Positions 1 to 6,232 of a DNA stretch of 9,488 nt are shown here, piece after piece. How positions within the stretch are numbered: position 1 is the first letter of the stretch; each line of letters opens with the position of its first letter. Location: NCBI GenBank assembly GCA_017618435.1, contig JAFZUH010000128.1:1-9488 (forward strand), read 5' to 3'. This DNA is from Bacteroidales bacterium (GTDB lineage Bacteria; Bacteroidota; Bacteroidia; Bacteroidales; WCHB1-69). A program made the translations under genes and the position numbers. The notes under the pieces are model-generated. The model made no database searches and had not been told where the DNA came from. It worked only from the letters and a program-made list of their open reading frames with translations.

Positions 1-708
1 GAAATTGTTTCTTATAGCAAAGCACACAATTTGAAAGTACAGGTAGGGCATGTTGAAAGATTTAATGATGCCTACTTAGAAGCCAAACCCTATTTGCATA
101 ACCCTTTGTTTATTGAAGCCCACCGCTTGGCGGAGTTTAATCCAAGAGGGACAGATGTATCTGTCGTTTTGGATTTGATGATACATGATATTGATATTGT
201 CTTAAGTATTATCCAATCGCCTGTTAGTCGTATCAGTGCCAATGGGGTTTCTATTATCAGTCATCAACCTGATATTGCCAATGCCAGAATAGAGTTTGAA
301 AATGGAGCTACCGCTAATCTTACAGCAAGCAGAATTGCCCTTAAAAAGATGAGAAAAATGCGGATATTTCAACCAAATGCTTATATTACAATGGATTTTT
401 TCAAAAAAGAAACCAATGTAATGCATTTGAGAGATTATGTGCCAGAAGATGATAATGATACATTTCCACTTATACTTGATTTGGGTGAAAATAAAGGGAA
501 AAAACGTGTTTTTATAGAAACTCCGCATAGCCCTGCAATTAATGCCATAGAAACAGAATTGAGGTGCTTTGCCGACAGTATCATCAATGATAAGCCTTGT
601 GTTATTTCTGCTGAAGACGGTTACAATGCTTTGATTGTCGCCTATCAGATTATGGAAATGATGGAAAAACAAGAACGAAAAATAAAATTGTCAAACCCAC
701 AACGATAA
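1..708 (+). CDS. Gfo/Idh/MocA-family oxidoreductase, 5'-truncated by the window edge
   Basis: This is the C-terminal part (235 codons visible) of an NAD(P)-dependent sugar or sugar-nucleotide oxidoreductase. The reading frame is open from base 1, so the TTG at 31 is not the start. The N-terminal Rossmann nucleotide-binding fold and the EKP-type motif are off the window. What is seen is the segment VQVGHVERFN, typical of the family just after the Rossmann domain, and then DLMIHDID (visible residues 58-65), which carries the DxxxH active-site signature of the C-terminal alpha/beta domain. The family oxidises or reduces pyranose rings, often on UDP-sugars for surface polysaccharides; the substrate cannot be read from the sequence. 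The stop overlaps the next start (TAATG at 706-710). Placement before a lipoprotein and a glycosyl-phosphate transferase suggests a glycan pathway role, which is inference. Confidence 0.9.
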   Translation, partial: EIVSYSKAHNLKVQVGHVERFNDAYLEAKPYLHNPLFIEAHRLAEFNPRGTDVSVVLDLMIHDIDIVLSIIQSPVSRISANGVSIISHQPDIANARIEFENGATANLTASRIALKKMRKMRIFQPNAYITMDFFKKETNVMHLRDYVPEDDNDTFPLILDLGENKGKKRVFIETPHSPAINAIETELRCFADSIINDKPCVISAEDGYNALIVAYQIMEMMEKQERKIKLSNPQR

Positions 709-1589
709 TGAAAAAGAGTTTTGTTTGCATAATAAGTCTATGGATAGTCATTGTGAGTTTTTATGGCTGTAACCCGAAAGTGGGAGTGCCGTCTTATTTG
801 TATATAGATTCCCTGTCGTTTTCTTGTTTGGAATCGCAAGGGACATCTTCTTGCCGCATTCCTGATATTAGGGTAGTGGTAAATGGGGACGACAGAGGCT
901 CTTATGTCCTGCCGGCGACTGTTCCTGTGTTGCAAGCAGGCAATTCTCAGGTGAGATTGTGGACAGTGGTTTACAAAAATGGTTTGCCGCAACAGCGTAT
1001 GGTCAATTATTTGTATAGTATGTACGAAACAAATGTTGTACTTCGTACAGGTAAAATAGACACACTTAGACCTTCTTTTTCTTATGTTGATGGGGCAAAT
1101 TTTTATTTTATAGAAGATTTTGAGTCGGCAGGAAACAAATTTGCCGCAAGCGGCAAGGCATTTTCCATAAATACAGATTCTACTTTGCTTTTGCATATCA
1201 AGGGCGAACAAAATACCCGTTCGGGTATCATTACTTTTGATGAGAGTGATACCAATGGATATTTTGAAATGCGTACCATTTCGCATGTGTATCTTGTCGG
1301 AACTACAACCACTTTTTGTTTTTTGGAACTTAATTGTTCCAGCACGCAAACTATTGAGGTAGGTATGTATATTAATAATACGCAAACTACCGGTTCCCGC
1401 CAACGGGCAATTGCCAACATCACCGCTACTTCTGATAGGGCTACTTGGCGAAAATTATACATCAACTTATCTGAAGAAATGGCCAATATGGGTACTTATG
1501 AAACCAATTTTGATGTCTATATCAAAGGTTATGCCGGTAGCGGAAAAGATACTTTTTTGTTGGATAATATCAAATTGGTATATATGTAA
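708..1589 (+). CDS. Putative lipoprotein of unknown function (293 aa)
   Basis: I cannot assign a function. The protein starts with a type II signal peptide: Lys2-Lys3, a hydrophobic core (about residues 5-18), and FYGC with the likely lipidated Cys21. The residues after the Cys (NPKVG) lack the acidic run known as a surface-export signal in Bacteroidota, so a periplasm-facing position is more likely than the cell surface. Residues about 28-125 form a beta-rich part with an IRVVVNG stretch (54-60). A second part opens at FYFIEDFE (132-139) and looks like a beta-sandwich, ending DNIKLVYM, which resembles the tails of carbohydrate-binding jelly-roll domains. The layout resembles uncharacterised Bacteroidota lipoproteins I recall, but I could not search. 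One-base overlaps with both neighbours (TAATG at 706-710 and 1587-1591) imply translational coupling and a shared role in the glycan unit. Confidence 0.85.
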   Translation: MKKSFVCIISLWIVIVSFYGCNPKVGVPSYLYIDSLSFSCLESQGTSSCRIPDIRVVVNGDDRGSYVLPATVPVLQAGNSQVRLWTVVYKNGLPQQRMVNYLYSMYETNVVLRTGKIDTLRPSFSYVDGANFYFIEDFESAGNKFAASGKAFSINTDSTLLLHIKGEQNTRSGIITFDESDTNGYFEMRTISHVYLVGTTTTFCFLELNCSSTQTIEVGMYINNTQTTGSRQRAIANITATSDRATWRKLYINLSEEMANMGTYETNFDVYIKGYAGSGKDTFLLDNIKLVYM

Positions 1590-3010
1590 TGACACAGGGG
1601 CAAAAACAACATAGATTTATTATTCCGTATGTAATATTGGATTATCTCACAACTGCAACTGCGTGGTTTTGTTTTTTTGTTTACAGAAAAATAATGGAGT
1701 TGGGTTGGGACAATTTCTCATGGAATTGCGTGTATGATGATAATAAATTTTATATAGGGGTATTCTTAATTCCTTTATGTTGGTTGTTTTTGTTTTTTAT
1801 GTGGAATACCTACAACAATATTTTGAACAAATCAAGGTTAAAAGAGTTTATTGAAACCCTCAAGCAAATTCTGATTGGTACTATTGTTTTGTTTTTCGCT
1901 GTTATATTAGATGATTATATTACTGATTATACCGATTATTTGAAAGCATTTGCCGTTTTGTTTTGTTTGCATTTGGGTTTTGTCAGTTTGTTTAGATTGT
2001 CATATATTACTATTTTAAAAAATCAAAAACGCAAAGGGAAATATCCTATTCGCACAGTATTGGTTGGAAAACCATCTTTGTGTGAAGATTTGTATATGCG
2101 TTTGCAAAAAGGACAAAAAGAAAACAATTATCAAATCATTGGTTATATATCCACTCAGGAAAATAATATTGCTCAAATACCTTTGAATTATTTAGGTTCC
2201 TATATGGATATAGATAAAATTGTCAATAACAACTTTATTACTAATGTTATTATTGCCGTAGAAGGTGCTGACAGGCAGTTGTTGGATGTAATCTTCTCTT
2301 TGATAGTCAATTGCAGAGTTACTTTGCAGGTATTGCCGACCAAAGAAGACCATTTGCTCCGTTTTGTAAAAAATACGGCTGTTTTGCAGGAATCGTTTAT
2401 TCAAATGGATTTGAATGCCGTTCCTATAGGACAACAAATCATCAAACGAACAATGGATATAATTTGTTCATTGTTATTAATTGTTATTTTATCTCCTGTG
2501 TATTTGTTATTGGCTGTTTGGGTAAAATTGACTTCTACAGGAAATGTTTTCTTTTTTCAAGAACGTATTGGCAAACAGGGAGTTCCTTTTAATATTATCA
2601 AGTTTAGGTCGATGTATGAAAATGCAGAAGCCCAAGGTCCCCAATTGTCCAATAAAGATGATGGACGTATCACTCCATTTGGCCGTTTTTTGAGAAGGTC
2701 GCATTTAGATGAATTGCCTCAATTTTTCAATGTTTTGAAAGGGGATATGACTTTGGTCGGTCATCGTCCTGAAAGGCAATATTATATAGACCAAATTATT
2801 CAAAAAGCCCCGTATTATCGTTTGTTGTTGTTGGAAAAACCCGGTATTACCTCTTGGGGACAAGTTCGCTATGGATATGCTGAAAATGTGGAACAAATGA
2901 TAGAACGTTTGCATTTTGATATATTGTATATTGAAAACAAATCACTTCTTTTAGATGTGAAAATTATCATCTATACCGTATTGAATATATTGAGATTGGG
3001 CGGAAAATAA
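1589..3010 (+). CDS. Exopolysaccharide biosynthesis polyprenyl glycosylphosphotransferase (WbaP/WcaJ type)
   Basis: This membrane enzyme would transfer a sugar-1-phosphate from a nucleotide sugar to undecaprenyl phosphate, the first committed step of a lipid-linked surface glycan. Four N-terminal membrane segments lie near residues 12-32, 55-73, 92-108 and 116-142. A soluble CoA-binding-like domain follows (about 153-255, opening RTVLVGKPS). The bacterial sugar transferase domain begins at IKRTMDII (285-292) with a hydrophobic hairpin broken by Pro303. Next come KFRSM (338-342), the catalytic Asp-Glu pair in LDELPQ (D374, E375) and the phosphate-binding loop LVGHRPE (389-395). The usual VGPRPE loop has His at 392 here. 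The C-terminal segment with GITSWGQVRYGYAEN is typical of the family. Full length (473 aa), coupled to the upstream gene by TAATG. The sugar and glycan type (LPS, capsule or exopolysaccharide) cannot be determined. Confidence 0.93.
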   Translation: MTQGQKQHRFIIPYVILDYLTTATAWFCFFVYRKIMELGWDNFSWNCVYDDNKFYIGVFLIPLCWLFLFFMWNTYNNILNKSRLKEFIETLKQILIGTIVLFFAVILDDYITDYTDYLKAFAVLFCLHLGFVSLFRLSYITILKNQKRKGKYPIRTVLVGKPSLCEDLYMRLQKGQKENNYQIIGYISTQENNIAQIPLNYLGSYMDIDKIVNNNFITNVIIAVEGADRQLLDVIFSLIVNCRVTLQVLPTKEDHLLRFVKNTAVLQESFIQMDLNAVPIGQQIIKRTMDIICSLLLIVILSPVYLLLAVWVKLTSTGNVFFFQERIGKQGVPFNIIKFRSMYENAEAQGPQLSNKDDGRITPFGRFLRRSHLDELPQFFNVLKGDMTLVGHRPERQYYIDQIIQKAPYYRLLLLEKPGITSWGQVRYGYAENVEQMIERLHFDILYIENKSLLLDVKIIIYTVLNILRLGGK

Positions 3011-3016
3011 TTTTTT

Positions 3017-3961
3017 TTAAGACAAAGCCCTATTGACATGAGCGGCTTGTTCCAATATGGCTTGGTATTCTTCAGGCGATAGGTCTCCAAAGAAATAATG
3101 AACAGGGTTTACTTTCTCTCCGTCTTTGATAACTTCATAGTGGAGGTGCGGCGATACAGATAAGCCCGTGTTGCCAATATATCCGATAACTTCTCCTCTT
3201 TTTACTCTTTGTCCATGGCGTACGTTTTTCTTGGATAGGTGGGCATATAATGTTTTATATCCGTTGCCATGATTGATAAGCACTAAAATGCCATAGCCCG
3301 AATAGCCGTCCATTTCATCTGATACCACGCCATCGGCGGTTGCATATACAGGTGCTCCTTTTTTACCTGCCAAATCTACTCCAGTATGTCTTTTTAATAT
3401 TTTGTATATAGGATGATAGCGAGAGCCGAACCCTGAAAGTATTGTAGGATTTTTTACAGGACAAATAGCGGGGATAGTTGTGGCTAAAGAGTCTTTTTTC
3501 AATGCCAAAGCATATAATTCCTGATAGGATTTGAGTTGTTCTTGGCTTAATATGGTCAGCAAATCTGCTTTGAGTTGTAATTGGGACAGTTTGTCGTCTT
3601 CAACATTGTTTCTTGCAGAAAAATATTTGTCCAATTGGCTTTGTAGGCGTTTGTTGTTCGATGGGTTGGTTTCAAAAACTGCCCGATATAATTGTTTGTC
3701 TTTTTCTTCAAAATCTTTCAGAATATTGGCCAGCAAATCCAATCTTTGTTCCAAGTCTTCTATGGTTCTGTTGTTTTCTTCCAGTTCCCGTTTTAAGCGT
3801 TTTTCTTTTGGCGATTCAAAGAAAATATCCCATACCACTACCACAATTACCGCAAAAACAATAGCGGAAGCCGCATGGGAAAGTAACATTTTAAGGCGTT
3901 GCACCAATGTTTTTTCCGCCTTTTCAAAAGATAGGGATTTATGGTTGAATTTGTATTTCAC
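3017..3961 (-). CDS. M23 family metallopeptidase with N-terminal membrane anchor and coiled coil
   Basis: This is a likely peptidoglycan endopeptidase (LytM/MepM type) held in the inner membrane and acting in the periplasm. It has a short cytoplasmic N-terminus, one membrane helix (about residues 31-48), a charged helical and probably coiled-coil stretch (50-160), then the M23 domain (about 165-290). The active site is complete: H192 and D196 (HTGVD), H241 (YAHLS), and H272/H274 (HLHYE), so the enzyme should be active rather than a degenerate activator. The start is GTG at 3961: an in-frame stop lies five codons upstream (3974-3976), the next Met is residue 25, and the KYKFNHKSLSFEK N-terminus fits family members I recall. 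It lies 67 bp after the other M23 gene on the same strand, so co-transcription is plausible. Its 3' end converges on the sugar transferase with a 6-bp gap, and I see no strong terminator there. Confidence 0.93.
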   Translation of the reverse strand: MKYKFNHKSLSFEKAEKTLVQRLKMLLSHAASAIVFAVIVVVVWDIFFESPKEKRLKRELEENNRTIEDLEQRLDLLANILKDFEEKDKQLYRAVFETNPSNNKRLQSQLDKYFSARNNVEDDKLSQLQLKADLLTILSQEQLKSYQELYALALKKDSLATTIPAICPVKNPTILSGFGSRYHPIYKILKRHTGVDLAGKKGAPVYATADGVVSDEMDGYSGYGILVLINHGNGYKTLYAHLSKKNVRHGQRVKRGEVIGYIGNTGLSVSPHLHYEVIKDGEKVNPVHYFFGDLSPEEYQAILEQAAHVNRALS

Positions 3962-4028
3962 AAACGGATTTTTCTATTTTGCATTCCAATAAACGTACTT
4001 TTCCCGTAAATATTGTATGCATAGAAGT

Positions 4029-5837
4029 TTATTGCACACGCAAGCGTTGTCCTTCTCTGATAAAATCAGACCGCAAACCATTCAGCCTTTTGATATTGCT
4101 TATGCTTGTGTGATGTTTTTTCGCAATGGCCGATAAGGTGTCTCCTGAACGCACTTTGTAATAACTTGCTCCGCTATTGTTGCTGGAGTGGTTGTTGGTA
4201 GTGGCGGAGGAGCTTGATTTGCTGTCTGTCTTCTTTAAACTGAATGTGTTTTTGCATATCAATAATGTGTCTGAATGCAGTTTTTTGTTTTCAAAGTCTA
4301 TAATAAATTCCGGATTGATAGGCGTTCCTTTGTAACGGGTTTCCAAATGCAGGTGCGGTCCTGTACTTCTGCCTGTACTGCCTACCAGACCTATCAATTG
4401 CCCTGCTTGAACTTTTTCATTGGGTGAAACCAATAGTTTTGAGCAATGGGCATAGAATGTTTCCAAGCCGTTGTAATGTCTGACAATAATAACGTTGCCA
4501 TACGAACGGTTTCTTTGTGAAATGCGGACAACACCGTCAAAAAGGCAATAGATACTGTCATACATAGCGTTTTTGGTGTCCACGCCGTAATGATAACGTC
4601 TTTTCCGCCAACCGAATTTGGATACAAGGCCGTTGTATGGTGGCAACTGATATCCGCTGTCCACCAAAACAATATAGGTTGTATCGGTCATGGAACTGAA
4701 ATCGGTTTTAGGGATGTGGATGGACAATGAATCCCAATTTTCAAAAATGGAATCTAAAAATTCGGTATTGTATTCATTGGCGTAAATGTCATCTATATAA
4801 GTGTTTTCGTCAATAATTTCTTCATCTTCCAAAAAGAACACGGCGGCCGCATCGTTGAAATAGTAGGGATAATCGAATGTGTCCCGTTCTTCCATGGCTG
4901 ATTCCACCACAGAAGGTTCAAAAACATCAGGAGTGGGGTGCATACGCTCATATTCGGCACTGAAAAGCGAATCTTTGTAGTTGCTTTCTATCGTTTTGCC
5001 GCAAATGGAGGCGTGAACAAGACTGTAACTGTACATCAGCGGTGGAACAACAGACTTTTGGGCAATCACCGACCGGTAATTGTCTATGGCTGTGGGATAT
5101 TTTTGCTGTAATTCGTTGATTTGACCGATAATAAATGTTACTCTTGATTTTATATATCGTGTTGTAGTACAAGTTTGCAAATATTGTAAATGTTCCAAGG
5201 CATTTGACCAGTCTTCCGTTTCAATGTAAATGTCTGAGGCTACGCTGTGAAACAAAACGGGATTGCTCATCGGGCGGTTCTCAAATGCGGATTGTAGCGA
5301 ATCAAACAAAAACAAGGTTTCTTCCATATCGCCTGAAGCCAAATGGGAGGCTAAAATATACCACATGGATTCTTCGGCTCTTGTGTTGGTGTTATATTGT
5401 TTGCAAATGTTTGAAAATAAGTTTATTGACGTTTCGTAGTTTTTGAGATAATAGGCGGAAAGGGCTTGTAGATAGCGGGCTTCCAAAACATCAAAACTTG
5501 AATCTTTGACAATGGAGTCGGTTTGCAACCATGTATCATATTTGTCATATATACTTTGTAGACCGATGTACCATGTGGCGGTGCTGTCTTTGGTATAAGT
5601 GCGATTATAAAGCGGAAGAATATAGCGATAGTCATCATCGATGTAGGTATCTAATTTTTTCTGAATTTTTTGGAAGGTGTTTTTGTCCTTTTTTTGCAAT
5701 TTGGCATAGTTGCATGTGCGTTGTGCTGCCGTACATATTTGCATAGCACAAACGCTTATACAGACAATGAAACAACAAACAAATACTTTTTTAAACAATG
5801 TTTTTCCTTTTTTATAAATACCTTTATATAACGTCAT
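4029..5837 (-). CDS. Exported M23 peptidase with TPR-like region and C-terminal LysM
   Basis: A 602-aa secreted cell-wall hydrolase. A basic N-terminus and hydrophobic core (about residues 18-34) end at CTAAQ, giving likely signal peptidase I cleavage near residue 38. Residues about 115-260 contain helical TPR-like repeats, for example the one around ARYLQALSAYYLKNYETSI. Residues 301-370 are very acidic, with 21 Asp/Glu against a single Arg. The M23 domain (about 398-515) has H416 and D420 (HYGVD), H464 (YAHCS) and H495/H497 (HLHLE), so the zinc and catalytic set is complete. A Ser/Asn-rich linker (539-556) leads to one LysM (about 559-601, YKVRSGDTLSAIAKKH), which binds peptidoglycan glycan chains. 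The family cuts peptide cross-links; the TPR part may hold a partner, which is inference. The start is ATG with no clear Shine-Dalgarno. It is the first gene of the - strand pair and faces the mltD-like gene. Confidence 0.93.
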   Translation of the reverse strand: MTLYKGIYKKGKTLFKKVFVCCFIVCISVCAMQICTAAQRTCNYAKLQKKDKNTFQKIQKKLDTYIDDDYRYILPLYNRTYTKDSTATWYIGLQSIYDKYDTWLQTDSIVKDSSFDVLEARYLQALSAYYLKNYETSINLFSNICKQYNTNTRAEESMWYILASHLASGDMEETLFLFDSLQSAFENRPMSNPVLFHSVASDIYIETEDWSNALEHLQYLQTCTTTRYIKSRVTFIIGQINELQQKYPTAIDNYRSVIAQKSVVPPLMYSYSLVHASICGKTIESNYKDSLFSAEYERMHPTPDVFEPSVVESAMEERDTFDYPYYFNDAAAVFFLEDEEIIDENTYIDDIYANEYNTEFLDSIFENWDSLSIHIPKTDFSSMTDTTYIVLVDSGYQLPPYNGLVSKFGWRKRRYHYGVDTKNAMYDSIYCLFDGVVRISQRNRSYGNVIIVRHYNGLETFYAHCSKLLVSPNEKVQAGQLIGLVGSTGRSTGPHLHLETRYKGTPINPEFIIDFENKKLHSDTLLICKNTFSLKKTDSKSSSSATTNNHSSNNSGASYYKVRSGDTLSAIAKKHHTSISNIKRLNGLRSDFIREGQRLRVQ

Positions 5838-5907
5838 TTTGTCAAGCCTATTGTTTGGGCTTGCAAAAAATATGTGCTCTTGTGTTTAAGTCGTTGTTTG
5901 ATTGTAT

Positions 5908-5938
5908 TTTGTTTTCCTTTGATGAAATTGTAGTTTCG
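5908..5938 (+). promoter_or_regulatory. Possible Bacteroidota-type promoter, + strand
   Basis: TTTG at 5908-5911 is followed after 19 bp by TAGTTTCG (5931-5938), one mismatch from the TAnnTTTG -7 element. No coding sequence follows it before the hairpin terminator at 6042-6084. Such matches are easy to find by chance in AT-rich DNA, so this is weak on its own and gains support only from the orphan terminator. Confidence 0.25.
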
Positions 5939-5942
5939 TTTT

Positions 5943-6084
5943 TGTTTTCCTATTCTATCTGAATAAACCCGTTGTCGGAATTAAAAAAGAGCATATTTAA
6001 ATCTACCCAATAGGTTTAATAATACATTCTTCCGAATTTATTTGTGCGGTATAGGAAACAATATTCCTATACCGCACAATTTTT
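5943..6084 (+). ncRNA. Candidate small RNA ending at an orphan intrinsic terminator
   Basis: The span between the possible promoter (5908-5938) and the terminator (6042-6084) would give an RNA of roughly 140 nt. It could fold into a weak stem with one G-U pair (5997-6004 with 6012-6019) and the strong terminator stem. It has no convincing reading frame. I do not recognise it as a known RNA family. The start is estimated from the -7 box position and could be off by several bases. The alternative is that the hairpin is a regulatory DNA palindrome or a remnant and no such RNA exists. Confidence 0.25.
6042..6084 (+). terminator. Strong hairpin plus T-tract (intrinsic terminator, + strand)
   Basis: A perfect 16-bp inverted repeat, ttgtgcggtataggaa (6042-6057) with its complement at 6064-6079, encloses a 6-base loop and is followed at once by TTTTT (6080-6084). 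The T-tract lies only on the + strand side; the - strand reading ends in AAATAAATTC, which is a poor terminator tail. No + strand gene precedes it within the intergenic region, so what it terminates is not explained by the protein genes. Confidence 0.65.
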
Positions 6085-6107
6085 ATATCCGCAAGGCCTT
6101 TCACTTA

Positions 6108-6232
6108 TTCCATACAATTGCTCGGCAGAAAAACACGTGCCATGAAAATAATAATTCGCGAAGAAAACAACAAAGATTTAACCATATTTGCAAATAAAAC
6201 AAAAAAATTGTATCTTTGCAAATTGTATGGAA
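6108..6232. repeat. 12-bp inverted repeat, one arm covering the mltD-like start codon
   Basis: ttccatacaatt at 6108-6119 is the exact reverse complement of aattgtatggaa at 6221-6232, with 101 bp between the arms. The right arm contains the ATG at 6227. A shorter direct copy of part of it (aaattgtat) lies at 6205-6213 and again at 6220-6228, overlapping the promoter. The arms could pair only in an mRNA that starts upstream of 6108, or the repeats could be protein-binding sites in the DNA. Confidence 0.5.
6187..6218 (+). promoter_or_regulatory. Bacteroidota-type promoter of the mltD-like operon
   Basis: TTTG at 6187-6190 and a perfect TAnnTTTG element, TATCTTTG, at 6211-6218 are separated by 20 bp, close to the usual spacing for the Bacteroidota primary sigma factor. 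The -7 element ends only 8 bp before the ATG at 6227, so the mRNA would start at or very near the start codon. This decides the gene start: the frame is open back to TTG at 6188, but that extension would lie inside the promoter. Confidence 0.7.

Larger units (their letters stand above)
5838..6226. other. Divergent intergenic region (389 bp) with several control-type signals
   Basis: No protein gene is supported here. Reading left to right it contains: a 6-bp stem (5843-5848 with 5858-5863) that would form just before the start codon in the M23 mRNA; a 12-bp direct repeat, ttttgttttcct, at 5907-5918 and 5940-5951; a possible + strand promoter (5908-5938); a weak 8-bp stem (5997-6004 with 6012-6019); a strong hairpin plus T-tract (6042-6084); one arm of a 12-bp inverted repeat (6108-6119); and the promoter of the mltD-like gene (6187-6218). 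I found no convincing TAnnTTTG promoter for the - strand M23 gene; TATTTTTTG at about 30 bp before its start is one base too long and has no TTTG at the expected distance. Confidence 0.6.

Noticed and set aside
738..1403. 221-aa open frame on the - strand opposite the lipoprotein gene
   Set aside because: Its composition (rich in Ile, Arg, Lys, His, Cys) shows no domain or signal, while the + strand gene has a lipoprotein signal and coupled neighbours; it is a shadow frame.
2997..3030. Bidirectional terminator between the converging sugar transferase and M23 genes
   Set aside because: Only a 4-bp GGGC/GCCC match with a run of T inside the loop; the stem is too short to support a call.
5866..5874. 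TATTTTTTG on the - strand as the -7 element of the M23-LysM gene
   Set aside because: It has one base too many for TAnnTTTG and no TTTG at the expected upstream distance.
6188..6226. TTG start giving a 509-aa form of the lytic transglycosylase
   Set aside because: The extension lies within the TTTG/TATCTTTG promoter, and it would put 13 polar residues before an otherwise normal signal peptide that begins at ATG 6227.
6108..6232. Small mobile element (MITE) bounded by the 12-bp inverted repeat
   Set aside because: No target-site duplication flanks it, and the right arm lies inside a working start codon and signal-peptide region.
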